From: Daphnia carinata
Taxonomy: Eukaryota; Arthropoda; Branchiopoda; Diplostraca; Daphniidae
Length of the DNA: 64,000 bases
Assembly (NCBI RefSeq): GCF_022539665.2
Contig: NC_081334.1
Location: 3,658,001 to 3,722,000, forward strand
Direction of reading: 5' to 3'
A model generated the notes under the pieces. The model was not told where the DNA came from. It did no database searches and saw only the letters and a list, made by a program, of their open reading frames with translations. Positions 43,480 to 55,789 of this stretch are shown in pieces. The first letter of the stretch is position 1. Each line of letters starts with the position of its first letter. The translations under genes were made by a program, and so were the position numbers.

Positions 43480-43812
43480 TCAAGGTATTAACCACAAGTT
43501 CTTTGCAAACATATTGCTAATGTCACTTTCTTTCAACGTCCAAAATTTCGGGTTGAAATTTGAAGTAACAAAAGCAGCCATTCGTTTGCGAACCCAGGCA
43601 GAAATGTGCGCGTTGTGCTGATTATCTGGATTGTGCGGAACGTCTCTACGGAAGGCTGTACCAAACACGAATGTTTTGCAGTGAATTGGCGAGCTGATTG
43701 TGAACTCTTTTTCCCAACTGATTCCGAAATCGTGAGAACAAATCAAGTTCATGGCAATGCTGTACTTTACTGATGAACGACGTTTCATCCACCCAACAAT
43801 CGCTGCCAACAA
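43480..43812 (-). CDS. Orphan open reading frame, possibly one exon
   Basis: About 105 codons are open on the minus strand in a stretch without homopolymers. A good acceptor (CTTTGTTGGCAG) precedes it at about 43815, so it could be an exon. The peptide is basic and aromatic, with WVRKRMAAFVTSNF and SIAMNLICSHDFGISW among recognisable patches, but I know no family for it. No partner exon was found. It begins 40 bases beyond the GGT relic and could be part of an unrelated decayed gene. Confidence 0.25.
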   Translation of the reverse strand: MLAAIVGWMKRRSSVKYSIAMNLICSHDFGISWEKEFTISSPIHCKTFVFGTAFRRDVPHNPDNQHNAHISAWVRKRMAAFVTSNFNPKFWTLKESDISNMFAKNLWLIP

Positions 43813-44879
43813 AGGAAGTTAAACGTAACGCACTTTTGAATTATTTTCATATTTGAATCGAAATCGATCAATTACTGTCTAATATTTGACTAGGACGCAC
43901 CTTCGGCACTGGCAATTGTCTTTTTGAATTTAACCAATCGAGATGTGATGGGAAACGTAGATGTTTTTGGCAACTCTGGACAACGTAAGGGGAAGTACAA
44001 TTCAGGAATTAAAGCAGACTCAAACCAGAGTGAGTACACTACGATATATACTTATTCGATTATTGTTATCGTAAATTGTTTAGCCAACAAACTTTGTCCG
44101 AATGGGGTTGGTGCGGCCTATTGGCATTTTTGGACTGTGAGGAGCGACGCATTTCGTGTAGGGGTAGAATAGATAAGTGTAAAAATAGGTTAGGCCAAGA
44201 AGGACGTTTTACTCTAGCCACCAACCGTTCGACCAAAATGAGTTTGACTTTGCCCTTTGTAACGACAGTGGGAGTCTCAAGAGTTACTATCGTAGGCTGG
44301 ACTTTCTGTAATCTCAATTGCGTTATCCGTGGGCGAAGAGATGTACTTTGTGTTCGGTCAACCAGCTTGGGCCGTTATGTTTTGCTATTCAGGTTTGTGC
44401 CTTTTTGTTTGTTAAGGTCGATTTGCTTTATGAGCAATGGTTTGTTAGAGAATTCGAACCAAACTGATAAAATATTTTATGGCGTTGGTCTAAGTTATGT
44501 TGTGCGAGCCACACTTGATAGTGTTGATGATACGTCACTTGTAATCATGCTTTTGTGAAAGCTTGGCCATCCATTTGTCAACGAATTTTCCAACTTTAAA
44601 ATATGACTATGATCGTCCGTATATTTCATATTCAAATCACCATCACTAAATTGCGCCAGGAAGAAAACAAAACAAAAACTTGTAATCAAACATTGCTATT
44701 AGATATCCCAGTTTAATAAGTGCATAGTAAATAATATTGATGAAATGTCGATGATCACTGCAACTAATTGAGAAATTAACCAATAGAAACGAACTTGCCA
44801 GTTTCATTCATTTAGAGGACTAGAACAGCCCCCGTCGCGACGTGGATCTTCGTCAATTTTCAACAGCCGCGTGAGCCGC
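43813..44879. other. Spacer 3' of the GTPase array
   Basis: A 160-codon plus-strand frame (44076-44558) and a shorter minus-strand frame are open, but neither has recognisable domains or splice context, so I treat them as chance. No other feature seen. Confidence 0.5.
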
Positions 44880-47800
44880 TTAGTCGTCCAATGGACCCAC
44901 ACTCATCACGTCTTCGTCATCTTTGATCTTTTTCATAGTAACGGCCATCTTGCGCAGTTTCTTCAGACTCTGGATCCGTTCGTTGTAGCCCGGACTTTTC
45001 TCCTGTTGCTCGGCGTCGATGATCAAGTCGATGTACTGCGGAGTCGAGAACGGATTCGGACGTAAGGCGATCTCGTCCAGCCGCTGGATGCATCGCGAAA
45101 CGGTGTTGACGTGTTCCAGAACAACCTTGTTGTTTTCGTCGACATCCCTTTCCAGAGCTTTCATTAAGTCTTCGTATGTCAGCTTCGTCTTCAATTCCTT
45201 TTCGTATTTTTTTCATATCGTTTGAAGAGACGGTCTGCTTCTCTAAAACGTACTCCCACCTGTACGGTTGGTTGGCGTGCATGCTCCAGATGCATTTCTG
45301 CGGGCAGATGCGACATGTTCGATTTTCAGCCGGCATCGAATGATCCATAGCAGAACAGCGGGCCTTGTCACTATCGTCGGCAAATACACAGGTAAGATGA
45401 CAAGTCATATAACACTTGTTGCAATTTGTCAGATAATGTCCGTTTAGGTTCGTCACTTTTTTGGCACGTTGACCTCCACCTCGATCTGGACGTTTTGATT
45501 GGCCTCTATCTGCGCCTGAATGTTGGTCATTTTCTGCTGGATTTTCCTCATCTCCTCCGTTTTGGCCAGCCCGATTTTGATGAGCGGTTGGAGCCCGTCC
45601 ACAGTCACTTCCAGCTGCTTCCTCTCCTTAAGGACATCTTTGGTTAACAAAGCGATCTCGTCTCCATTGTGGCCAGTGTGATGAAGAAACGTTTGAAATT
45701 GTCCATTCCCATCTGCCAGAAGAAGCGATTGAATTTGTCGGCGTTATTACTGGCACCGTCTCCAGACTCGAGGCTCGAGCAAAAGAAGCCAGAATTATTG
45801 AACTTATGGTGGCGCGGTTTCCCGGTCTCGGGGTCTACCGGATACGGTAGATCTGTCTCTGTGATGGCTGCTAGAATTGGTGGCACCTGGCTGTCGGCGA
45901 ACGTCAACATGAAGTCAATGTTGTCCCTAACATCTACACCGAAGATGGACAGCACCGAGTCGAAGATGTACGTCTGGATGGCCGTCAAACGAGGTAACGA
46001 AGCTTGGGCCACGAAACCGACGACATCCAGCTGCTGGATTCCGTCTTTGTCTTCAAAAAACTTGCGCACCATTTCCGTAATTTCCTGGTCTCGGTCCAGG
46101 CCTTTGGTGTCGCCGTAGCCGGGCGTGTCGACGATCGTCAACGAATAAGGGATGCGGAATCCTTCGGCGTGATGGATGTCGTAGGCCGTGATCTTGCTCG
46201 TTTGACTGTGGCCCTGCGAATTGCCAACCAATTGCGAGTGGATCAACTGGAACCGGAACGTATCTTCCCACTGGACATTGAAAATGTAATTGATCATTCC
46301 ATTGATGAGCGTCGTCTTGCCCGAGCCGGTCGCTCCCATCACCAAAATTGTTTTGTGTTGTGCTTTTCTAGTTCCGCCAAAGCCGAAGCTGAAACGTTCG
46401 ACCGTTGAGTTCGACTCGGTTGATTTGTTGAGTGGAACAGCAAATAGATCCATGCCGTTTCTAACGCCGATGCTGTCGCAATGCTTGACAAGAATTTCGG
46501 CGAAACGGGGATCTTGTTTGAGCGTCGTCAGATGGACGTCTTCGCTGGGTACGCTGGTATGCTGTCCATCATTGGAAACGGTCACGATGTGAACGCGGTA
46601 CGTTGATTCGGGCTGGAGGTTCTCCAATCGACATCCGGATTCATTGAAAGGGACCTCCAGTTCATTAGCTGATGGATTGTCTTCTCCTGCTTGCCAATAT
46701 AGGACGCGATAAAAGACTTGGTTCCCAGCATCAGTTGTCTTCCATTCCAATTTCGCCGTCAGCTGCGTCACCACTCCAACCTTCACGTCAGTCGGAGGCG
46801 TTAAATCAGGTCGTACAGCCTTACTTTCAGTCGGTGGCTGACTTGTAAGCTGGACTGGTTCGCTGTTTCTTCCAGTTTCAGGGATGACTTCTTCCAGATT
46901 GATTGATCCATTGTATGGAAGAGTCTCATCATCTTCACTAGCATCCAGCATCGTGTGTGTACCAATGACTTCGCTGAATTCACTTCGACCGATGCAAGTC
47001 TCAGCCGCAACCCGGAATTCCATCGCCGACCCCATTTTGTAGGGGATTACAATTTGTGTCTCATCTAGATTTGTTGTTTTCTTCTGATTCCAAGTGTTTT
47101 GTTTACCGTCAACCAATCGATATTCTACTAAAAATAAGCAGGGGAGGCCAAGGTCTGCATAAGTCCATTCAAGCCGGATGGTTGAAGAAGATGACGTTCT
47201 CTTCACGCCATGGATGTCCGACACGTGAATCCGCAAATCAGTAGGAGGTGCGGGCAATTTTCTCATGTTATCCTTTAATAGATTTCCAGTATCGTAGACA
47301 GAGTAAAGACATCCAAATTTCTCTAGCGCTTCGTCAAATACAATTAAACACTGCACGTTTTTTTCTAGGTCTTTGTTATTTTCCAGGTGATCGACAAGCT
47401 CCTGGATTTTGGCCAGAACAGGCTTCTGATTGCGGTTGAGCATGTGCCACGGAACATCGTCTTCATCGTCGTCAGTGCTACTTTCATCGTTGTTTTCGTC
47501 GTCACGTATATGGATAAGTATCTTGTACGAACCAACGTGTTCCTTCATATTTTCGAGAGTTTTGTTCGTCAGTTCATCCAGTGGTGGAATGCTGAGTACC
47601 AGAGAGTATTTCTTGTCGAAGGCAATTTCCAGGTGTTTCTTCAGTTCTTTATTATTAGCCAAGCATTCGATATCCGTAATGCTGCGTATTTGACAGGACA
47701 TTTCGTACTCTGCCTGTTTGTAGCGGAGCCATCGTTCCAGTCGTGATGGCTTGAAAATCGTGTGATTTTCAACGATGTTCGCTACCCGTTCAATCTCGTC

Positions 47801-48969
47801 CTCTTTGCCAGTTTGGCGCGCCTCTACAACGCTGCTTCCCAAAGCTTTTTGCACCAGCTGTTGGTATTTGTTTAAAGCTTTTTCGAATTGACGCAATGAA
47901 CCGTGATTGGCTTTCTTGTTTGTAGTGCGGATGGCGACAGACTTGGCGCAGAGGCCATTCAGTGCCTCCCAGATAAGACAACAGCGAGTTAACAACTCAG
48001 AATCGATGTCTTGAAAGTCAGCGTATACATCCGCAGCTAGCCCCGGGATGACTTTGAGGGGACAGAGAAGAACAGCAATCGGTACAATCTTTTTGTTTCG
48101 GATGTCGCCCTTTCGGACTTGCTCAATAAGTTTATGGCATTGTTTGAAAGTGTTAAAAACACTACCCTCTTGGAATGACGTGGAGGTCTGGAGATCGGCA
48201 TACAGACGACATTTAATACGAGTCAGTTGTTTTTTTTCTTCTGCATTGAACAAATCTTTGAACCCGCAGAAATCCAGGTTTTTGTTTAACGCTGCTTCCA
48301 TTTTGCTTGATATTTCGGACAGGTATTCTTCGTCTCTTTTTCACGATCATCTTCGCATGACTCTAAAGAAAGGACGCAATAGGCTTCGACCCCGTATGTT
48401 ACTTCCACTACCATATGAGTTGGCAGTGTTGTGGATGTTGATGACTCCACCCCGTCCTTCGATGCAACAAGTCGCGGAACATCTTGGCTGATTAGAGTCT
48501 GCAAGTCCAGGCAGACCTTTCTTGATTTGGCGCGGCAGATCAACACTTGACTGGCCTCTGAAGGACTGGCTCGATCACCCAGGTACTTTGTAGCACCGCG
48601 ATATTTTTCGATGAGACCGGCCATGACGCTGGCCTGCAAATGCTCGTCAAGGCCCACGTTTTCACTCTTGTTGCTAGTTGAGCCGGAGTCGGGGCTCTTT
48701 ATTTTCAATGTAAACTCATTTTTGCTTGACGTAGCTCGTGCTATTTCATTTGATTCCCAACATTTCGTACCTGTTTGGCGGTATATCTTGATCGTTTTAT
48801 TTTCTACAAATTAATATTCAAATTCACTAAAATATGAAACATTACCTGTCACTATGCGGTCGTTGCGGTAGTCGTACAGGTCTCCTGTTTGAAAAGCGCC
48901 ACCCAACACAACCATCTTGGTGAAGTGTTGCTCCATCGCGTTAGGATCCATCATCTTTTTTTGGGCCAT
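44880..48969 (-). CDS. MACPF-like/FN3/GTPase protein A, frame-broken
   Basis: Exon 1 is 48846-48969 (41 codons, MAQKKMMDPN...); exon 2 starts at 48770 and runs to TAA at 44880-44882. The order is: an N-terminal region like the MACPF part of the stonustoxin superfamily (LGGAFQTGDLYDYRND; THMVVEVTYGVEAYCVL), a helical FAT-like region, a thioredoxin-like region (VQCLIVFDEALEKFG), two FN3 domains (each opening PPTDLRI or PPTDVKV), and an AIG1/septin-like GTPase with P-loop GATGSGKTT (46310-46336) and DTPGYGDTKG (46099-46128). A helical segment, a Cys-rich module (45230-45450) and a conserved tail (RPNPFSTPQYIDLIIDAEQQ) follow. Four indels break the frame: near 48331-48345 (+2), 45656 (-1), 45458-45465 (A run, -1) and 45211-45217 (A run, +1), judged against paralogues. 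It is either a pseudogene or an error-containing assembly; the long intact stretch of 885 codons argues for recent function. A nucleotide-driven, membrane-directed defence role is speculation. Confidence 0.8.
45230..45450 (-). other. Cysteine-rich module of protein A
   Basis: The segment encodes clustered cysteines with zinc-finger-like spacing (NCNKCYMTCHLTC, then CRICPQKCIW and NQPYRWEYV). It follows the GTPase and its helical linker, bounded on both sides by frame shifts in A runs. The same kind of module occurs after GTPase domains in animal proteins of this superfamily, to my recollection. The third gene of the array has lost it cleanly. Confidence 0.55.
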
Positions 48970-50689
48970 ATTTTGTAGATATTAAAAAGTCCACTGTTTC
49001 GGAACAACTAAAATGTGAATGTGTTTTGTATTGTGGCTGTCGATATGACTGGCTTCAGCTGTCTTATACGGTATGTCCACCGAACTCGAGATGCGTCAGT
49101 CAATTGACTTTTTTATAATTTCTTTGAATTGCTCCATAGTTCTTTATCTTGTATTATCTGTTTGTTGGTTACGGTTTGCTATCAATTTGATGACAGCCTG
49201 TCACAAAAGTTCAACTTTTCCATTACGCAGTTCGTTTTGGTCAATAAGCGCTCGATGTTATCAGCAGTGACGTACATTTCTATTAACGTTGTTGCTGAAA
49301 AGTATAAATGGTATGCCGAGCAAATGATTAGTCCGAGGCCGAAAAAGCCACGTCATTTTTCGTTCTTTTTAGGTGAATGATGTCATCGACTGCTCGCGTT
49401 TTTTTAGAGTTCAAAGAAAGGGTCTATGCGTAGGAATCGAGTCGTTTAAGGAAAAGAAAAAGAAAACATTTCCATTTTGTTTCTTTGTGAAACCAATGGT
49501 TTTCGTTAAATTAACTTAAGTTGATCAATTCTTTTGAAATGGATTCTGCTAAATGCTATTGTTGTTTCAAATAATTTACATGCGCATCAGCGATTCGACC
49601 GAATCGAACTGGTTAAGTTGGCGAAATCCCGATGATGAATATCGTTAAAGAAAATACGACTGTTCATCCAGTCGGGTGACGCTGGTCGTCACACTGATTG
49701 TTGAGAAATCTTCCAATTTCGCTTTTCTTCAAGATTCCTGTCTGCCCTGAAATTATTCCATCATCAATCCTTAAAGGTGCTAGTGAAAATTAAAGTTCAA
49801 ACATCTTAATGTTAATTTTTTCTTAAAACTTGCAGCGCTAACATCGCGAAAGCAAAGGATTTCTTTGGTCAGACATCAAAACGGTATTGCTATAAAAAAA
49901 AAGGAATAAATCGGTAAATTTAAATGTTTTTCTTTCGAATGCAGATCGCTCAATATCTTCCAATTTTTGAGTAGAATACGTCTTCGGAGTTCCAAGCATT
50001 CTTTTTTTTACCCTCCGTCGAAAAAGTGATGGAATTGAAATGGAAGTTCCCGTACAACCCGAGCATCAAATCCTAAATTATAGCAAAGTAAGTGCATTTA
50101 ATTATTCATTTCGTAGTCGTTTGGTGGCTAGCCGGGCTGAACACGTTTTAGCACTTTTGGTTGTCTGTTTCGTGACTTGACGTAGTAGTGGATCAGATGC
50201 GAAATTGCGTGGGGAATTTTTATCGCACCTATAAAAATGTAGTTTAGGTTAGCAGAATTCAATTTTTTGTTGACCTGGCGGCTGTTGACAAATGTAAGCT
50301 ATTTTTTTTTTTTCGTTCTGAATTAACTAATTCGAAGGACAACGTATAGGTTTGCGTTTCAAGTTGTATTAGCTTCCTTTTTTATGACTATACTTGCTAT
50401 CTCAATTCAGCCAACGTCTTATCATTCCAATTTTCAAGGCGGGATGAAACATGCATCTGTGCGTCGCTTTCACTATTGACAAATACTTAACAACAAATCG
50501 GTAAGCGGGAAGTAGATTATGGCTTTACTGGGTACTGCAATAACAAAAAATAATCAAATTTTATTTTCGGAAAGAAAGGTAATTTTTCCATGTCCGTGAT
50601 TTAGAATTGTCAGTTTGTGCACTCTGCAGCAACATGATGTCATCATCGTAAGCTTAGATCGTTTCATTGTGTTCCTCTTCATCGCTGTA
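48970..50689. other. Spacer with promoter region duplicated along the array
   Basis: No gene. 49020-49380 is closely similar to 55370-55660 and 63590-63930 (shared GTATGTCCACCGAACTCGAG in the first two, GTATGCCCACCGATCTCGAG in the third). 49440-50000 resembles 55790-56290 and 56380-56900. These are upstream flanks duplicated with the genes. One poly(T) run at 50303-50313. Confidence 0.7.
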
Positions 50690-50765
50690 CTCCGGAGTTT
50701 CAGAATCGTCTTTTCTATCCAAACAGATTTTCCATATTCTTAATTTTGGTTGTAATAACAGCCAC
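50690..50765 (-). pseudogene. Remnant of the array gene's C-terminal tail
   Basis: Minus-strand translation VAVITTKIKNMENL followed by a stop matches the C-terminal tail of protein C (MAVITTKIKNKENL, near 57770). The FN3-2, GTPase and linker that should lie between it and gene B's open frame are missing, so gene B has lost them by internal deletion while the tail relic stayed. Confidence 0.75.
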
Positions 50766-50858
50766 CTTGCAACGACATGTCATCTTCAAACTCGATCCAT
50801 CATCTCTTCATATAGCCTTGACGTTTTTCGTTGTCTGTCTGAGTGAAAAATCGTCTTT

Positions 50859-53800
50859 TCAATATATTAGAGACCGGCGTACTGGGTATACTGGTTCCGA
50901 GTACATCGAGATGGTGTCTAAATTGGCTTCATCATCATCGTCAGAATCCGACGCGGACTCTTTGTTGAAGACTTGACTGAACTCACTTCGACCGATGCAA
51001 GTGTCAGCTGCAACGCGGAATTCTATCGCCAATTCCGTTTTATAGGGGATAGTAAGTTGCGTTTCGCCCGCGTTGTTGTTCTCTTTGCGCCCAAGGTTCA
51101 TCGTTACCATCGTCACCTGTTCGATATTCCACTAGAAAATGATAGGGAAAGCCAAGATCTGCATAGTCCCACGTCAATGCGATGTTTCTTTTTTTGGGGT
51201 TGTTCGCTGTCGGTACGTGAATCCGCAGACCTTTTGGAGGTTCGGGCAATTGGATAATGTTATCCTTTAGTAGACCATTAGCGTCATAAACGGAGTAGCG
51301 ACATCCTGCTTCGGCTTTGCCCGTCTCACAGAAAGTCACGAAGAATTGGACTTTGTTTTCTATATGCTTATTTTTTTCCACGTGTTCAGCAAACTCACGA
51401 ACTTTGGAGAGGACATACTTTTGCTTTTGCTGGTTCCATGGCATGTTGCTCTCTTCTTCCTCATCATCGTTCGTTTCGTTATCGCCGTCATCGTTTGCTA
51501 CCAGTGTGTTATATGAATCAGTGTATTCGTTCATCGCTTGAAGGATTGTGTTCGTCCGTTCGTCCAGAGAAGGGAGACTAAGAACCATGGCGTATTTTGT
51601 TTCATAGGCTTCTCCAATTTCTTTCTCTAGTTGCTTTTCGCTTGTTAACCGAACGTTCTTTGCCATTTTGCTGATTTTTTCGTGCAGATTGAACTCTTCC
51701 TTTTTGCAGAGGAGCCAACGTTCTAAATGCGACGGCTTGAAAATCACGTGGTTTTCGACGATGTTGGCCACTTTTTCTATTTCACTTTGCTGTCCAGTTT
51801 CTCGCGCTTTCCGTAAGCGATTTTTCAAACTCGATTGCATGAAAGATTTGTATTTACCAACGGCCTCTTCAAACTGACGCAATGAAGGGTTACCGACTTT
51901 TTTCTGGACACTGCGATTAGCAACGGATGTCGCACAGATTTTGTCTAATTCGTCCCAAATAGAGACACAACGATTGATCAGTTCTGGATCGACGTCGTGA
52001 TATTTGAACTGGTCTTCCTCGTCTTGTCCCATGATTGCTTGAAGAGGGCAAAGAGACACAGCTATCGGAATGGATTTGTTGTTTCCGATGCCAGTCTTCT
52101 CGACTTGCTGGATGAACTTGAGGCAATTTTTATAAGCGTCAAAGACGCTGCAATCCTTTACAATTGTAGTTTGCAAATCGGTGTACAAGTTACATTTGAT
52201 ACCAGCCAGCTGTGTTCTCTCTTTCACGTCAAACTGTTGCTTGAACTCGGATAAATTTTGTTTTTTATCCAACGCGTCCCTCATTTTATTTGCGATTTGG
52301 AACAGACATTGTTCAGCCTCTTCACAAGAATCGTCGTCTGTCTCTGCGTCTTTGAGACCGTACGTTAGGACGCAATAGGCTTCGGCTCCGTAAGTGACGC
52401 TCACCACAATATGAGTTGGGTTTGTTTTCCATTTCGACGAGTTTCTTTTTTCGCTTAAGTCATTGAGATGCGCAACGTCTTGAATCGCAAGATTCTGCAA
52501 ATCTAATCGCACCACTTTTGATTTGACGCGGAATTTGAAGACTTGCGCTGCTTGTGATGAGCTGCAACAGTTGCTCAGGTACTTACTGCTACTGCGAGGC
52601 TTTTCGATGAGTCCGGCCATGTAGCTGGCCTGGAAGTGCTCATCAAGGCCCATATTTTCCACCTTGTTGCTCATGGAACTTGAATCGCAGCATTCAAATT
52701 CCAGACTAAAGTCGTTTGCCACTTTAATACCCGATCCTATTTTGCTCGACTCCACATACTTCCGACCGTCTGCTTTCAATGGATTTTAATTGATAGAAAA
52801 TGTAGCTCGTAAATCGTAATTGACACAATTGAATGCTGTTACCTGTCAAGATGCGATCGCTGCAATAGTCGTACAAGTCGCCCACTTGAAATCCGCTTTC
52901 TAGCACCACCATCTCAGTGACGAATTGCTCGATCGCCTTAGTCCTTGTTTTCTCTTCTTCTTGTAATTCCTCACCGTCGTCTCCCTTTTCCAGATCTTCT
53001 TCATCTTCGTCACTGTCCATACGTAGCAAAGTTTCCTCATGCTGTGTCATGCTGGTAGAGTCAGGCGCCTTCCAACCTTCCCGTGTCGTGTCGGTCGTGA
53101 AGACACGAGACGTAGGCTGTAAAATAGGTGCAGTATTTTGATTTTCTATTGGCTGTTGACTCGTTAACACATTTGTCGCTGCAGGTTCAGCCTGCCTGAC
53201 TCGATCCATTTCCGCATGATCGTTGGCGTTGACGCTAGTATCCGCTTCCGAATCCAAAATTTCCTTTTCAGTTATCGCCTCTTCATCTTCGTAAAGTTCC
53301 CGCATCGTTATTGTGTCGATCACTTGGCTGAATTCACTTCGACCGATGCAAGTGTCTGCCGCCACGCGGATCGTCATCGCCGATCCACTTTTGTAGGCAA
53401 TTGCTAGCTGGGTCTCACCCGATTTGGCTGTCTTCCGTTGCGTCCAGTCTTCATCTTTATTCCCATCCAGCCGATATTCTACCAAGAAGTAACACGGAAA
53501 ACCAAGTTCTTCATAGTCCCACTCGAGATCGATGGGGTACGTAGAACCTGTTTTCCTGACGGTTCGTGTTTTCGGGGCGCGAATTCGCAGGCCAGTAGGA
53601 GGTCCGGGCAAATGACGAAGGTAATCCTTTAATAGATTGCCAGTATCATAGACACAGTAACGACATTCAAATTGCTCTTTCGCGTCACTAAATACAATCA
53701 AACATTGTACATGTTTTTCTAGGCCTTTATTCTTTTCCAGGTGATCGACAAGCTCCTGGATTTTGGCCAGAACAGACTTCTGTTTGTGTTTGAGCATGTG

Positions 53801-55303
53801 CCACGGAACGTCATCTTCTTCGTCGTCAGCGCTACTTTCATCGTTGTTTTCGTCGTCACGTATATGGATAAGTATCTTGTACGAACCAACGTATTCCTTC
53901 ATATCTTCGAGAGTTTTGTTCGTCAGTTCGTCGAGTGGTGGAATCCTGAGCACCAGACAGTATTTCTTGTCGAAGGCAACTTCCAGGTGGTTGTTGAGTT
54001 CTTTGTTATTAGCCAAACAATCGATACCCGTAATGCTGCTGATTTGACAGGACATTTCGTACTCTGCCTGTTTGTAGCGGAGCCATCGTTCCAGTCGTGA
54101 TGGCTTGAAAATCTTGTGATTTTCAACGATGTTTGATACCCTTTCAATCTCTTCCTCTTTGCCAGTTTGGCGCGCCTTTAGAATGCTGCTTCCCAATGCC
54201 TTTTGCACCAGCTCTTGGTATTTTTTAAAAGTTTTTTCGAATTGACGCAATGAAGCGTGATTGGCTTTCTTGTTTGTAGCGCGGATGGCGACAGACTTTG
54301 CGCAGATGCCATTCAGTGCCTCCCAGAAACGACAACAGCGAGTTAACAACTCAGGGTCGATGTCTTGATATTCAGGGTATACATCCGGAGCTGGCCCCAT
54401 GATGACTTTGAGAGGACATAGGAGAACAGCAATCGGTACAATCGTTTTGTTTCGGATGTCGCCCTTTCTGACTTGCTCAATAAGTTTATGGCATTGTTTA
54501 AAAGTGTCGAAAACGCTACCCCCTTGGAAAGGCGACATTAGGGGATCGGCATACAGACGACATTTAATACGAGTCAGTTGTTTTTTTTCTTCTTCATTGA
54601 ACAAATCTTTGAACCCGCAGAAATGCAGGTTTTTGTTTAACGCTGCTTCCATTTTGCTTGCTATTTCGGACAGGTATTCTTCATCTTTTTCACGGGCATC
54701 TTCGCCTGACTCTAAAGAAAGGACGCAATAGGCTTCGAACCCGTATGTGACTCCCACTACCATATGGGTTGGTAGTGTTGTGGATGTTGATGACTCCACC
54801 TCATCCTTCGATGCAACAAGTCGTGGAACGTCTTGGCTGATTAGGGTCTGCAAGTCCAGGCGGACCTTTCTTGATTTGGCGCGGCAGACCAACACTTGAC
54901 TGGCTTCGGAAGGACTGGATCGATCGCTCAGGTACTTTGTAGCACCACGATATTCTTTGATGAGACCGGCAATGACACTGGCCTGCAAATGCTCGTCAAG
55001 GCCCACGTTTTCACTCTTGTTGCTAGTTGAACCGGAATCAGGGCTCTTTATTTTCAATGTAAATTTATCTTCCCTTGACGTAGCTCGCGCTATTTGATTT
55101 GAATCCCAAAATTTCGTACCTGTTTTGACGGTATGTCTTGATCGTTTAATTTCCTACTAAGTAAATTTTTAAATTCACCCAAATATAACATTACCTGTTA
55201 CTATGCGGTCGTTGCGGTAGTCGTACAGGTCTCCTGTTTGATAAGCGCCCCCCAACACGACCATCTTGGTGAAGTGTCGCTCGATCGCGTTAGAATCCAT
55301 CAT
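50859..55303 (-). CDS. Double-module MACPF-like/FN3 protein B, GTPase deleted
   Basis: Exon 1 is 55195-55303; the upstream ATG used in A and C is changed here, so the downstream ATG at 55303 is the start. Exon 2, 52843-55119, is fully open (758 codons): MACPF-like region (THMVVGVTYGFEAYCVL), helical region, thioredoxin-like region, one FN3 (LPGPPTGLRIRAPK ... DTCIGRSEFSQV), an acidic linker rich in Glu/Asp, then a copy of the family's first-exon motif (LESGFQVGDLYDYCSDRILT). It splices in phase over a 73-nt intron to exon 3 at 52769, which repeats MACPF-like, helical, thioredoxin-like and FN3 regions (THIVVSVTYGAEAYCVL). A frame shift (net -2 or +1) lies near 51070-51095, after which about 75 codons follow to the stop at 50859-50861. 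No GTPase remains; only a tail relic is found 90 bases further. The first module is intact and may be functional as a GTPase-less form. Confidence 0.78.
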
Positions 55304-55789
55304 CTTTTGCTGGATGGTGCTTTGTGGATATTAGAAAATTCACTGTTCTGAAATAACTAAAGTGGGTATGCGTTTTGTTTTGGGACTGTCGACATGACTG
55401 GCTTCAACTGTCTCATACGGTATGTCCACCGAACTCGAGATGCGTCAGTCAATTGACTTTCGTTATGTTTCCTTTGAATTGCTTCATAGTTCTTTATCTT
55501 GTATTATCTGTTTGTTGGTTACGGTTTGCTATCATTTTGATGGCAGCATATCACCAAAGCTCAATTTTTCCATTACGCAGATCGTTTTGGTCAATAAGTG
55601 GTCGATGTTATCAGTAGTGCCGTATATTTCTGTTTACTTTGTTGCTGAAACGTCTTAAATGATATGCCTGGTAAATGATTAGTCCGAGGCAGAAACAGCC
55701 ACATCCGTTTATCCTTTTTCGGTGAATAATGTCGACTGCCCGCTTTTCTTTATATTTTAAAGTAAAGGTCTATGCGCAAAAATAGAGAC

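Noticed and set aside
44076..44558. Plus-strand frame of 160 codons
   Set aside because: No motif, no splice or promoter context, and composition like random sequence; probably chance in a region poor in stops.
45669..46408. Plus-strand frames opposite the GTPase
   Set aside because: They are shadows of the well-conserved minus-strand GTPase frame; the same antisense frames recur over gene C for that reason.
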